Positions 22,113-34,925 of a stretch of DNA of 64,000 nucleotides are shown here, one piece after another (within the stretch, counting starts at the first letter, position 1; each line of letters opens with the position of its first letter). The position numbers and the translations under genes are program-made. Source of the stretch: Ischnura elegans (taxonomy: Eukaryota; Arthropoda; Insecta; Odonata; Coenagrionidae); NCBI RefSeq assembly GCF_921293095.1, contig NC_060246.1, forward strand, positions 12,356,001 through 12,420,000, written 5' to 3'. A model generated the notes under the pieces. The model had not been told where the DNA came from. It worked only from the letters and a program-made list of their open reading frames with translations, and ran no database searches.

Positions 22113-23640
22113 CGTAAGGTTAGTGGGGGCGGTATTTTTTAGCCCGTTAAACTCGGAAGACATTTGGGATTCATTTTCTAGTGTATAAACTGAATTTTAA
22201 GCGGAAAAAAGTATATTGCGGTAGAAAGTATTTATTGCAGTATATCAGCATACTGTCGATAAAAATTATGCAATTTCCCTATTGAGGCTAAAAATCTCGG
22301 ATTCCTTCTTCATCCAATTATAAAAAAAACATTTCGCGTCATAACGGGCGAGGGTAATTATCATAGATCACGCATGACAACATCTATTCACGCTGTCATT
22401 CAAAGTAAAGGTTTTTTTTCCACCCAAGAAAATAGATTGCTGCAGGATAGAAGGGGATAATAGACGAATAATAATACGGTTGATTAGAACGACTACACCA
22501 ATTTCGATTCAACCAACGTGAAACGCCTACACTAAGTACTTCTTACACGCATTTGAGTAGGAAAAAGGATGCATAAATTTAGAACTTAACCAAAGTAACG
22601 CCGTATATATTTTGGGATATCATGCCGAGGAAAAAGATTTGCTTGAATTTTTGAAATTCCTCTTCCAAACATTACATATCGTAAATGCACCACGGTTGAT
22701 ACACGGTTCCTACAAAGGCAGTGTAAGGTTTCTGAATCAGGACTGAAGAGGCATTCATTTAATTAATGGCTCGAATCGCCACCAAAAATTACAGGCTAAG
22801 AGAAAACTAAGGTAACGCAATAAATAGTAAAGTAAAATCGTTTATTCTCGGACCTCATCCATCATTTAAGCTTGATTGAGGACAGCGTTGGGGACAGGGA
22901 AAGAGCGGTTTGGGCGGACCAACAATAATAGCCGATTAATTATTTCTCCGAGCTGATTTCTGGGAAATCTCACTACATATCTTACTAAGAGACTCTGAGA
23001 CATGAGAGAATTGCTAAATCTTATTTAAATTCATAATATTAATATACAAAATATTTTTTACTCGGAATAAATGGACAGACATGCAATTAATTCGCTAAAA
23101 TATATTTTTTTTTCGAAATTTACTATTGTTTAGGCTTCATAATGGGAATTATTTCCCTCTGAATGATAATTGAGAATTTAAAAAAAGGGATAATAGTTAT
23201 TACTACTCGTAATTAATGCTCAACTTTAGGGCACAGCTGTATGTACTTTGGTTTTGTAAGGTTGTGTTTTGAGAGTACATAATTCTTCTAAAATGTATTT
23301 TAGTTACGATACATTGTAATGGCAGCGATAATATTCAATTTTCTCGATTGATGAGGAGCATTCATCGCAGTTTCGTCCCTCTCCTTTTTTGTTTAGTTTT
23401 AAGTATTGTTTGTGTATGTTTAGTTTATTTGCATGTGAGTGCATGTGTGCGAACGGAATTTAAACCCCGCGCATCAGCTGTGATTGCAACGCCTACCCAA
23501 AGAGTGCGTATTTAAGGAGCCACCGCTGTAAAAAACCGCCATGTTGTTTGTTTTAAAATAAAAAAAATAAAATTAACAATCGTAGTGAGGAGGCAATAAT
23601 GGTAGTGAGGGACGCGGAAAGAAAAACTAGCACAGTCGTG
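21051..23640. other. Long AT-rich stretch, nothing recognised
   Basis: No gene, RNA or repeat family recognised except the right GTGACGTCAT arm at 22089-22111. Confidence 0.45.
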
Positions 23641-23645
23641 TATGG

Positions 23646-23755
23646 AGAGAACTAAGAGATAGACGTGCTCTAAAAAGATCGGGAGAAAAGCTAACATATT
23701 GAGAGAGCTAAAAGAGATAGACGTGTTCTGAAAAGATCGGCAGAAAGAAGAAAAG
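23646..23755 (+). repeat. Degenerate tandem repeat, about 55 bp, two units
   Basis: GAGAGAACTAAGAGATAGAC at 23646 and GAGAGAGCTAAAAGAGATAG at 23700 begin two units that continue ACGTGYTCTRAAAAGATCGG. Purine-rich context, no coding sense. Confidence 0.6.
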
Positions 23756-24084
23756 GACGCGAAGAAAAAGGAGGCACCTACAAGAGAGAAAGATCGCGTA
23801 GGAATAGATACGGCAGAACTCAAGCCAGTTCGTATAAATCTTTCGCCTTTTACCAAAGATTTCCGTGGCGGGAGTTCAGTTGTATGCATAGACAATTTTT
23901 GATTGTGCCCATTGGAACAGAAAGGGAAATTACGCGATATATTTGTATAATATCAGATTGTAAATTGGGCCCAATTAGTCTTATTTACGACATTTTGAAT
24001 ATAATTTGTAAAAAAATGATTTTGGTACATGTTATTTCTTAATTAAGTGTTTTTCTGTACCCCAGGGTAACACAAAATAAGAAG

Positions 24085-24540
24085 TGGAAGCTTCCACCTA
24101 GGTGAGTAACGTTACACCGCTCATAGGGGTTCCACCGCCCTCCCTTCCCTTCCCTCTCACGGTTAGGAGACCGAGAGGAAGTGGGTTGACCGGGAGAGAC
24201 TCCGGTTGGTCAACTACTTTTCCCTCTGGCTCCAGCAGTCACCTGATCGATTGAGCCGCTAGACAGCCGGAGAGACAACACCTGGCACTAATGGGCCCGA
24301 AATTTATCCGCGGTCCGGAATTCTCAGCCAACAGTTCGGCAGAGACGTTTCCGTGGCCCGCGACCAAACCGCCGCAGTCAACCACCGAGAGGATTTACGT
24401 CGAAGGGAGAGGGATATGGCTCCAGCCAACTGGAAGCGTCGCGACTTGGCGAGAAGTCTGACAACGCCACCCCGCTCGTGCGACGAGATTGCCCAGCGCA
24501 AAATGAAGCGGCTTGCTTAAGAAAAAACTTCAAGTGCTAG
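24085..24540. other. GC-rich island
   Basis: About 450 bp much richer in G and C than its surroundings, starting near a GGAAGCTTCC palindrome and a CTAG|GTGAGT donor-like site. It could be a promoter with first exon or the leader of an old retroelement. No protein motif is visible on either strand. Confidence 0.3.
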
Positions 24541-26562
24541 GGTTTTTATTTTGCGAAATCTTGAGTTTAGCTAAAAAGAAGAGAAAAAATCTGATCACTA
24601 ATAACCAGATTATGAGCTCATAAGTAATTAGCCAAAAGTGGGAAAGAAATGGGAAGCTTCTATTTTTTCTCATTCAATTCGAATTAAAAAAAAATTAACT
24701 GTAGTGTTCATTGAAAACTACGACCACTTGGGCCAAAGTAGTTGCTGTTATCCTAAGCAAACGGAACTCAGGTTATACAACGGAAGTATTGATGTAGAGG
24801 CAGACTTTGCTGGATTTGTTTCTGATTCATTGTGCATTCAGGCATGATAGCATCTTTTCGGAGGACAAACTTTGAATTACAAGCATTGAAATTGACATTA
24901 GAGCTATGTTTCTTCCGTTACAAAGTATATAGGAACAATTTTTTATTGTTTTCAGCCTACTTTAAATTTATATCACCTTAATTTGAGTAATAGCTAGAGG
25001 CGGACAAAATAAATTTTAATTGTATTTTAGATAAAAATACAAAATACTCCTAAAAACTCTGTTTCAAAAATAATATAAAAATTACCCCGCATAATAGTAT
25101 GTGAAATACAGAAATATAATGGTAATTACAAAATAATTACCTAAAATAAAAAAGTCCACCTTTGAACTGTGAAATCCAAAATTTTCAATGCCACAAATCA
25201 AAATTATTAATTTTTAATTAGCGCAGTAATCAAGTAATGCCACATGAACCTATTGATTAAATCGGTATCGTCGTTGCATTTCTAACTAAGATCTAAACAT
25301 TGAAAAAATACCATTTCATTGAAAAGTGCTAAGTTTAAAGGAAAAAAGACGATATATGTGATCATTCGGTGTCTGAGACTTTTTTAAATTAAATTTTTGG
25401 TGAAGTAGTCCTCTTGCACCGTTCGAAGATGATTCGTCCTCGTTTTCGTTCTTCCTTCTTCAAGATGCGCTGCGCTGGAACAATCAGGGTACCATTCATA
25501 TGTTTGTGTTTAATTTCAATTCATTTAGTGTAATAAAGTTGCTTCTTTTTTATAATTATCCAATGTCAATTAGTTGTAAGTTGCCCCAATCCAGTCCCTC
25601 TAATTTCTTTTTACCAAGTGCTACTCCCCACATAATCGTATTCTAATTTGAGTGTTTTATCTTGTTTCTCATGTCTTTCCGTGAATAAATGTATTACTTT
25701 GTATCATGCAACCCACGATTACGTGTGATTTCTTTAAATTCAGCCCCACGGGTCCCCCATCCTGCCGTCGTTTCTCACCAAAACCTACTCGTTCTCACGT
25801 CGCCCCCGACCTCAGGTATCTTTTGCTCTAATTTTAAGTACAACGTGAACCCGTACCTATGTCACAATATATATTTTGCTTTAAAAAATTGTATTTTCGA
25901 TACAAAATACAAATCACTAAAAATATCAAAAATACGTTATTAAATCTTACATATCTTTGATATTTCCCACCTCTGAGAAGAGCCATATACGAATTCTAGT
26001 CAAGGGGATGATTTAGCAGATCCAATCGGTCTTGCCGGTTTCTATTAATCACCTGAAAAGGTGATTTTGGCGATCCCTCCCCCATTTGGTGAAATTTGAC
26101 TTGAATCCATCCCTCCTCTAGTCTCACGTTGAATTTTTTTCATTTTTTTTTCAAAATGAGTGTTTTCAAGGTGAACGTAGTAATCTGTGCTCCATCACGT
26201 TGGATTTATTAAAAAAACACAATTTGCTTAAGCTATTTTTTAAGGCCGATTTAGACGGGCAGCTTTTACATTTTTCAATGTACCCATTGGTTTCGAAGTT
26301 AGAAGAGATTTACGTTGCTTACAGCAAATCCATCAATTTTAATGGTATAAAATTTGTTTTCAGCAAACTTTTAATACTAAATGTGGCTTTCATATATAAA
26401 AAAATGCAAGTTACTGAAACGAAAGTACAGGAATACCAAGCGCTCAAAGTTGGGAAACTTGATGCTATGCGGAAAAAAACGGGTACATTTTTGAGAGAAA
26501 ATTAGGCACAGCTAATATGATGCAGCCGAAGATTTAAAAAAATAAATGCTCTTTTTTTAAAA
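24541..26562. other. AT-rich DNA, nothing firmly recognised
   Basis: No gene supported. The part from about 25390 to 25860 is locally less AT-rich without recognisable motifs. Confidence 0.45.
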
Positions 26563-27400
26563 TAGAATAGAATTGAATAGAATAGAATATTTTTATTATG
26601 CTCTAGGTAAAACCTATGAGAGCAAAAAATAGAACATACAGGAAATGTTCTACTCTTAATAAAAGGCAATTTGACAAAAATAAGGCATTATGGAGATTGA
26701 TGCTAGGCTAACAGTAAGTAGATATTTATACAAAAAATGTAAAATATTCAATACTAATTTCACAAAAATATAAGTTTTAAGTTAGACAGTAATGAACACG
26801 CATATACATATACAAATTTGTGTAGAGAGTTTTGATAACATCACAACTTTAAGATGATAACTTCAATGAGTTGAGGAGACTAAATTAAGCCCCAGACTTC
26901 AAATAGGAGTACAGCCATCCTTTAAACGACTGAAGTGATTGTGACGTCTTTATATTTGGCGGTAGAGAGTTCCAGAATCTAGACGCAGTTGATGAAAAGA
27001 TTTGAAATATATATTGGTGCGGGCTTGAGGAATTTGAAGGTCAGAAACATGGCGGGTGTAAATTCCAGTAACTTTTTTGCGGGGGATGAACAATTCGTAC
27101 AGGTATGCAGGCGTCTGTTTTTGGAATAAGGAGAACAGAAAATATCCTAGGATATAATCCCTTCGGCTGTGAAGAGGTAACCAATTCAGATCAGAGTAGA
27201 ATTTGGACAAATGTTCATCTCTACGTAAATCAAATATAAATCTAACACAGGAGTTAATTAACCGTTGCTGACACATTTCAAATGCACTAGATAAGTCATT
27301 ATAGACTCTTAGGTAAAAATAAACTCTCTTTCGTATGATTTTAAATGAATTGACATTGATTTCTTCGTTTAGACCATAAATCTCCTCAAACACGGGTGTC
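26563..27400 (-). pseudogene. LINE, reverse transcriptase C-terminal part and 3' end
   Basis: The minus-strand frame 27393-26950 (147 residues) reads LINSCVRFIFDLRRDEHLSK, then LNWLPLHSRRDYILGYFLFS and QIPQARTNIYFKSF, the conserved region after the RT core in Jockey/CR1-group LINEs. Downstream is a 3' UTR ending in a TATTC-type microsatellite tail at 26563-26590. The element is strongly 5'-truncated. It differs from the CR1-like copies at 44-57 kb, so it is another family. Confidence 0.75.
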
Positions 27401-27959
27401 TTGCTTTGTTTTTACATACAGTAGTCTCCTTTTGTCGTGAACCTCTGCTTCGCAACTTCTTTCCGTGACTTCTTCCTGACAGCAATCCTTACGTCTTGTA
27501 GACGTTACTCATCACGTCTGCTTCGTAGTTATCGACATAATAGAATTTTGAATGAGTGACAGCGTTGAGTACGCTATCGAGTGACGAAACATTTACGGAA
27601 ACAGCAGATCGGGACCTGTCCTCTGCCACCGCACGCTAAACGTGTATGCTGCGTTCGCCGAATAGCGCGTTCTGGCATGGGGGGCAAAGGATTTATAGGG
27701 GCTACAGTGCTACTTGGTAGTGTCTGCATGATCACGTGATAAATACTATTACGCTCGATTCACCCATGTTGTGGTGTAGAAACATGTTAAACATAACATT
27801 TACTAGCTTTTTCTCCATTTTACACTGTTTCACGATGAAAAAAATACGTCGTGTATACCAAAAAAACCTCCTTTGACCCACAATTGTGAATGGGTGAAGT
27901 TAGCGTAATTTATGGACTCACCCTTGAGGTTGTATATTATTTTATGATACTCATGGATC
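27401..27959. other. Nothing recognised
   Basis: No supported feature. Confidence 0.4.
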
Positions 27960-28440
27960 TTATTTATGTTCCATAGAGGGTCAATTCTTCTTCTTTCTCT
28001 GCAGCTTAATCTCCGTTAATCTCCGTCCCGCCTAATTCATAACTATTCGCCTCCAAGTCCCTCTATCATGGGCATCCATCCCATTCAGTCAAACTCTTCT
28101 CCCTCAAATCGTTCTCGACACAGTATTCTCTTCGGTTTTCCTCTATAGTCTCTTCCCGCCTGCTTGCAAATTGCAAAACCTGTTCCCCGCATAATCCTTA
28201 TCCCTTCTTAAAATATGTCCGAACCATTGCATCCTTCCATCTTGCGCCGTCATTGAGATATCAACCATTCCTGCCATATCCCTTAACATCTTATTCCCAG
28301 TCTCATCCCTTTTCGTTTTTCCCATCATCCATTTCAACACTCTCATCTCATCCAGTTTCTTTCCGTGGTTATTCTTTTCAGAGCAGATTTCACTGCCAAA
28401 TGCACAACAGTGTTGTATACTTTTCCCTTGATCATGCTCC
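27960..28440 (-). pseudogene. LINE ORF2 C-terminal fragment
   Basis: The minus-strand frame 28346-28143 reads MRVLKWMMGKTKRDETGNKM, then MQWFGHILRRDKDY and AGGKRL, the tail block of RTE/Jockey-like ORF2 (family form: RLRWFGHVMRRDEDY). Decayed continuation to about 27960 includes HDRGTWRRIV. It is 5'-truncated. Confidence 0.65.
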
Positions 28441-28658
28441 CAATCATGCGATCACACATACCCCTCGTACCATTGAATGTCAATACTTACTTCCACTGAG
28501 TGTCGATACTAACCCAAGTATTTTTGGGTACTGTTTCCCCGTCTATATAATTAAATGCTCTTCGAGTAGAGCTAGTGAGTGAGCTACAAGACTATCTTCT
28601 AATCTTGGACTATGCGGCGCTTAATATCCATCATGCTTCCTCCATCTCATGTGATACC

Positions 28659-28935
28659 AGGGAGGCCAACTTACAAAAAATATTGGGGGGGCCCAAACCT
28701 GGGATCTTACCCCGGGATATTTTATTATTAGTGAGTTTTAAGTTTTTTAAGCATTTTAGAAGAGTCATATGATCGACATTAGAACCCTGATAACTCGAAT
28801 CTCGATCTCTGGACACTCCGGAGAAAATCAACATCCAATTCGACATCCAATCGACATCCAAAATTTCACATCCATAACGAAGTTTTGAGGGGGCTCGGGC
28901 CCCCGCAGGCCCCATGGAGTCGGAGCCACTGTTTG
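28659..28935 (+). repeat. Dispersed 0.26 kb repeat, copy 2
   Basis: Same family and orientation as 917-1182, with the G run, the TCATATGATC region, AGAACCCTGATAACT and the GAGGGGGCTCGGGCCCCC end. A short local ATCCAATTCGACATCCAATC duplication lies at about 28830-28865. Confidence 0.7.
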
Positions 28936-29642
28936 ATACTGTGCCTAAGGAAAGTGAAAAATCCTTCTTGCTCTAGTTTCTCTCCTTTGAAGTGAACATC
29001 GTTCTATCCTCCGCAGTATCTTGGTTATCTTCTGATTGGTTTTCTTATTGAATTAATTCCAGTCATTAACGCTAAAAATCAGGTGTAGCGTCCGAATTAT
29101 TTGAAACCGTATCGATTTGTAAGAATAAATTAGGTAAATGGATTATCTCACAGCAAAAAAATAAATTCAAGACAGTATTTTTTGTTGGATATGCGATCTC
29201 AATTGCTTTTGGATTCATGCTAATGCAGTGTGTCATTATTGTGTACGAGTTATGATTATGTTTTGTTTCCTTTTGTGACGAATAAAGTTTCGTTTTTGTT
29301 TCTTGGATATGCAACCGGAAACGATTGGAGAATGGCGTGGTTTATTTCTTTTTCCTCGCAACCGATATCTAAAATTTGGAGTCAATTTCTAATATTTTTT
29401 GCTGTAAATTTGGTCCTCTATGGATTGTTATTATTATTATCACTATGGATTGTGGCCATTTTGAGGAAAAAAATATTCCAACCCGGGAAGGAGTGGCGAC
29501 CACTCACAAGGTGGAAGCTTCAATCGGCGTGGTGCCAAAAATGATCGTTGACACATTCTCTAACTACGTATGTTCAAATCCTTAAGTCAATTGGTTCATA
29601 GAACAGGTAAGGTGATTTTACTCTTTTCCGGCGAACAACATG
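28936..29642. other. Nothing firmly recognised
   Basis: Open frames of 70-104 residues occur on the plus strand at 29230-29585 but show no family motif. Confidence 0.4.
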
Positions 29643-29644
29643 TA

Positions 29645-29889
29645 AAAACTCTTCTCGGGATACCGCGCGGGTAAGACTATATAAGAAAAACTCGTAAAGC
29701 CGATTCTCGAAGTAATAATTAAAGTCATTTAAGTCATCATAATAAGTTAATCATTAGATTTTTAAGTTAATCATTTAAGTCATCATTTCATTCAGATTTA
29801 AGTAGCCGTGAGCATGGATAGCGAGTCGGTACCCGAAACGTCGGCGCTCTTATATAGTCTTACCCGCGCGGTATCCCGAGAAGAGTTTT
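29645..29889. mobile_element. 245-bp MITE with perfect 42-bp TIRs and TA duplication
   Basis: 29645-29686 (starting AAAACTCTTCTCGGGATACC) and 29848-29889 are exact inverse copies over 42 bp. TA lies directly outside both ends (29643-29644 and 29890-29891), the Tc1/mariner-type duplication. The middle holds repeated TTAAGTCATCAT and TTAAGTTAATCAT words. No coding capacity. Perfect arms suggest recent movement or conversion. Confidence 0.85.
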
Positions 29890-29891
29890 TA

Positions 29892-30399
29892 AAGGTAAGG
29901 TGATATACACAGCTTCAATAGTGGCAAAGAAAAATAGTCTCCATCGGCCGTAACGCTATGGATCACGTCACAGTTGCGAATAAAAATGACTTGTGTTGGT
30001 TTGGTGAAACAAGAGGATTCGCAGCAGTGACCAATGGACCTCACAACCAGAGGTCCATTCAAGAGCACTCACTCAACGCGAAGGAAAGTTGGCGAGGGTT
30101 AAAGGGCGAGGGTTTGGCTGAGATACCACTCACTCGCACATACACGCGGACATAGAACATGCACTCCTTGGGATGGACTCAGGGAGAAAATGCTCGGAGT
30201 CGAGCGATGGTAAGGAGAACCTAGACAGGTAAGTGGACTCATCGCTCAACAACATTTTGTTGATGTGAAGAACCGACCCTCCACTGTGTTGAGAAGGAAA
30301 TCTTTGATTTACAAACCGGCCCAATGTAGAATACCCTTCTGTTTGTTAAATGAGATCGTTTTACAGAATTCAGAGGTAAAAATCTTCAACGATTGGACC
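29892..30399. other. Nothing firmly recognised
   Basis: A CTAGACAG|GTAAGT donor-like site lies near 30228, but no exon could be supported. Confidence 0.35.
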
Positions 30400-31042
30400 A
30401 ATAGGGTGGTTTCCTATTATTTTTTATTTCCTAAATCGAAAGATTATTACTCCTGGAGGACGTATTTCACGCTTTTAGATTTTTTAATGACGATATCTAT
30501 TTTTCTCGATTAAATGAAAAGTGAAAAATTTCAAGCGCGCGAAAACGCGACGGCTAAGTATGATAGCTGGGAAAACTCCGTGTGACGTGTTTCTGGTTCC
30601 CGCTGCCGCAAGTGAGGTGACCTTGGGGCGAGGACATGTGCGTCGCTGTGATGCAGGCTGCTAGCAGCTATCCCTTTGCCTAAATAAGGATTATTAATAC
30701 CTTAACAAGCGAAGGAAACTTTCCGACCATAGGCAGTTTTAATGGGTGATTATTAAGAGATGTTTCCCTGAGCTCTGTGCCTCATGCATGCATTGGTAAT
30801 CTCAGACGATGTAAAACTCCTATCTACTCGTATAGAAACTAGGTCCCAGTGACGTCACGTGGAGTGGCATCGCATGAGCGCCAATCTGGCCTTTTTCAAA
30901 TGCAGTTAAAATTATCCATTAAAATTCGTCTAAACTGGGACATCTAAAACCAAATAATTTGTATATTATGAATACACTAATGGTGGGTAACGAATCGCAA
31001 TCAATGCCTTTCGTTTTCTTTGATGAAGGAAACTACGCTATT
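30400..31042 (+). mobile_element. TIR repeat family R, copy 2
   Basis: Second copy of the 12185-12655 repeat, same orientation and about 170 bp longer in its middle. Ends AATAGGGTGGTTTCC and GGAAACTACGCTATT are near-inverse over 15 bp. It contains a TGACGTCA octamer at 30850. No open frame of note. Confidence 0.65.
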
Positions 31043-31889
31043 CCGCTATCTGGGAAATAACCTAATTCGACCCCTGGAAGTCATTCACGTAGTATACATG
31101 TGTGTATGGAGGGTTGCAGCGAAGAATAAATATTACCTCAGCGAGGTTGGGGGTGGAGGTGAGCGGAGGTGATGGGAGAAGGGGAGGGATTGGCTGGTAG
31201 TTAAGGGTGGATTCACAGCTCTGCGTTGCGTCGACGAGACGAGAGCTACCGCCTCACTAGCGAATTGCGCCCTTCACGGCTCTGCGTTGCGAAAACAAAT
31301 GACAAGCCAGAAGCATCAGCTCCAATAAATTGGCCTGACAGCGTATCATCTTATGATGTCGAGCCAATCGAACAATGCGTACGTTGTTTTATGTATTTCC
31401 GCGCAATTTTATTTCTTAAAATATTCTTCTTAGCAATTAATTGAATTGGAAGTAAATATGGCGACCATAGATTCGGAATCATGTATTTCGTGATGGCACT
31501 TGTCTATGCATGGTTTTGGCTTTTGAGTTATATTTCCTCATTAAAATTAAAAAAAGGAACTTTGTGCTATCACATGAATATTTATTCACAAATTTACACG
31601 ACTATGGTTTCAACGTTAGACGTCATCATCAGGTGAACTCTACAGAGGCCCTTTTATATCCTTTTATACCAGACTAGGAGGGGGAGGGAGGAAGGTAACT
31701 AGGTTGAACGGATTGGTTAACAGAGAAGAGGGAGGGGAAAGAACTTGGTCATATGGTAGAAAAGGAGGAGGCTCCCTTAGGAAGGGTATGGCAGGAAGAA
31801 ACAATTGAGGATCTATGCGCACGACTTCAGATGGAAGAAGCGAAATTGAAGACGTAGGGTGATACAAGAGCAGTATCTTTCGCTGCAGA
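31043..31889. other. Nothing firmly recognised
   Basis: CACRGCTCTGCGTTGCG occurs twice (31213 and 31279). A CTGATGATGACG...GTTGAAACC stretch on the minus strand at about 31600-31650 resembles common arthropod retroelement ends. Confidence 0.35.
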
Positions 31890-34800
31890 TTATCGACACA
31901 GTAAAATGAATTACAAAAATGATATATTGTGTTTTTCATGTAACGAAAAGGGTCATATCAAGGCTAGATGTCCAAAAAGGAGGTGTTCAATATGTAAACA
32001 AAGTCATCATTCAGAAAAGGACTGCTTTTTACGAGAAAAACGTTGTAAAATATGTAAGAAAACGAATCATGACCAAAACATTGCTTTTTTAGAAATGCGG
32101 GATCGTAAAAGGAAAAAGGGTATAGGGATAGAAAGCCGAGAGAAAGTAAAGTAGCATTTTTAGCAGAATCTGCGTCTAATCTTAATAGTAAGAATACATT
32201 TGAATTTGTAATAGATAGTGGAGCGACAAAACATATAGTTATTTCCACCGAAACAGCAGAAAATTTGCAAGTAATGATAAGGTTAAGGTTGCTAAGAAAG
32301 ATGCGAATATGTTAAAGAGTATGTTAGTGAAAGGAGTAGGAAGTCTAGAAATGAATAAATGTAAACTAAAAGAGGTGTTATTGATAAAAAATTATTATTG
32401 CGGTATTCCGTAGACAAAGTCTTCGCGCAGCTGAACAAGCTTCGGCAGTTTAGTCCGGAAAAATAAAAAATCTGGTTCCAGTATCTTACTTTTTAGTGGC
32501 GTAGAGAGGAGGTTGAGGGGGACCGGGAGTGGGGTGGCCCCGGCGATAGAGGCGTCGAGCGCGCGGCATTCGTCCTGTGACCGCCGATCTTAGCGCTTCG
32601 ACGTCTCTGCGCCGGTCTTTCTACCGGGCGGGCCCGTTTCCTTCGCGCTTTACGAGAGTGGAAGTGGCCGTGTGTCCCACGATACAATTTCTCCCCATGT
32701 ACAATTTCTTGTATAATATCAAGAGAGGTCCTGTATGCCTCCTTGGTTCTCCAAAGCGGATGTAGCGGCGGCGATACGCGGTGAACGCTAGGAGGGAGAC
32801 CCGGGGTCAAGACCAGGAGGGGTTTGGGCAGCGGCACCCCAGAGATCCTGGGCGGGACAACTCCCGCTTGGCCGGGGATTTTTTAGCCCTCCCCGTCGCA
32901 CGAGTCTATATTGTTCAAACTTGACCGCACTTGCGGGTTTTAAAGTGAGGAAGAACGACTTGTGTTGAAGCCTTCTGACTGCGCCTGTGGCCCTCGGCTT
33001 TAGTGGGTGTCATTGGCTCAATATTGAGTTAGGAATATCTCAAGTTTACTGTGTATTAAAGCTGATTGCTGGCCAAATTTTGGCCGAAAACGAGGCGGAA
33101 GTTTTGTTTAGAAACGGTGAAAAGGAGGATTAAGACTTCTGTTCCATCGAGTGATTGAGAGGAGGTGTACGTTTGTTGTTATAACTGTGAGGATATGAAT
33201 CTACGAGAAATGTCAAGCTAGTTGCCGTCAAACGGCGAGTGAGTGACTTGTCGCCGAAGAGTTCCTCGGCATTGTCGTTGGACGTGCTGCGGGTCAGGGT
33301 GGATCCGTGCGAAATGGTATCGGTCAAATATCCTCCCTCCGTGCTGTGACAGCCCGCGGGAGTTGTACAACGTTCTGTAATTATCCTCCTGTCAGAGTGG
33401 GCGTCGGAATTCGACAGGATCGTCCCGCTATTTGTTTTGTCTCCTGCCGAGCATTTCGCCACAACGATGCGTCGCAGTAGTGACCCCAACGAAGGGATCA
33501 TATGTGTTATGTATCCTGTGTGAGGCGGTCTTTGTGTATGGGAATATCGGCCGCGGCCGCTGTGAAAGCCAGCGGGTTTTTGATGGGTGGTATGCGGCTT
33601 CGTCAGAAGGAGTGACAAGGTTGTTCGCCCCCTTGTCGTGTGCCACTGGCGACATTACCTTGATCGTTTATCTCGTTTTTTTATTCTAAACCATTAATAA
33701 ATAGTAAATCTCTACAAAGTAAGTAAACAAACCCTTGACTACCAAAGTACATAGTATTTTTTTAAGACACGAAATTAGGTATTTCATAGAAATCTTAACA
33801 GTTATGCGTACCTGAATTATCTAATAATTTATTATCTGTTTCTGAAATCACAATTAATAATTGAAATGTATTAGTTACAACGGATAGCGTTAGATTATTA
33901 GTAGGTGAAGTACAAAGGCCAAAACAAAATATTGTAATAGAAGGAAAGAAAGGTTCAAATGGATAGTTTGCAGCTGATCTAAACGAAACCGAAGCCATAT
34001 TAACTCAGGCAGTTTTGTTAGATATTGAATGGCTCAGAAAAATCGGTCATAAAAATTTTAAAAGCCTTAAAAAATTGTCATCACTATGTCATGGTGCGCC
34101 TAAAAAAATTGCAATAATTTTTGTTCTGTTTGCGTGAATGATAAACAAACCAGATTCCCATTTCAAAGTGAAAGAATGAGAGCAAATAGAATTTTGGGAA
34201 TAATTCACACTGATGTTTGCGATCCATTTGAGACTGCGACTCGCGGTAGTAAATGATACTTCGTATCATTTATAGATGATACGCTAAATTATGTAAAACT
34301 AGACCCGACCTTGCATTTTCGGTTAATTTTGAGAGCAGATACATTGGAAAACCTGTCAAAGAAAATTTAGAGATTTTGAAGAGGACAATTATATATCTAC
34401 ACGGAACAGAAAGGTTGGGAATACATTTCCGCTCGACAGAAATGGGAGAGCAAATAAAGCTGTAAGCACATAGTGACTCAGGCTTTGCAGGAGATCTATC
34501 TGAAAGAAAAAGTACAATAGGATATTCAATTCTGTTCGGTGGTGCCCCACTCCAGTGGCGCTCACACAAACAAAGCGTTGTGGCACTCTCCTCAACTGAG
34601 GAAGACTTTATTGCAGCATCTGAGTGCTGTCAAGAAATAAAAAATGCTAAGGCCTTAAGGAGTTGACAGGCAAACCAGTATTTGTGAATTTAAATACATA
34701 CAATCTGAGGAGTGCTATAAAAATGATATACTCTGGTCAGATAAGTAGGAGAAGAAACACATTGAGATGAGGTACAGATTTATAAATAGGGATTATTCGG

Positions 34801-34925
34801 AAGGATATTTGACTTCAGTTTTGTCTCTCAGAAAATCAAGTAGCCGACATTCTAACGAAACCGTTGTTAAGTATAAAGTTTGAAATATTCAGGAATTTTA
34901 TTCTCACGTGTAATCAAACAAATAT
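31890..34925 (+). mobile_element. Copia-type LTR retrotransposon fossil
   Basis: Recognisable parts in order are a double zinc-knuckle region (about 31920-32080), a protease block with DSGATKHI (about 32210), a pre-integrase block (about 33810), the start of the integrase (about 34200) and an RNase H block (about 34450-34620) near the end of pol. The order is that of Ty1/copia. Most of pol is missing and the rest carries many breaks, so it is an old, broken copy. It is split by a GC-rich insert at about 32400-33790. LTRs were not identified. Confidence 0.75.
32400..33790. other. GC-rich insert splitting the copia fossil
   Basis: About 1.3 kb, clearly richer in G and C than its surroundings, lies between two adjacent parts of the copia protein. 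Open frames of 60-160 residues occur on both strands without recognisable motifs. It looks like an independent insertion, perhaps the leader of another retroelement, but no family could be assigned. Confidence 0.4.

Noticed and set aside
31600-31660. Hammerhead ribozyme (CTGATGA...GAAA on the minus strand)
   Set aside because: A weak stem II can be drawn, but no stem III or matching stem I is found.
33130-33618. 162-codon minus-strand frame in the GC-rich insert
   Set aside because: No recognisable domain and overlapping open frames in other registers. GC-rich DNA has few stops.
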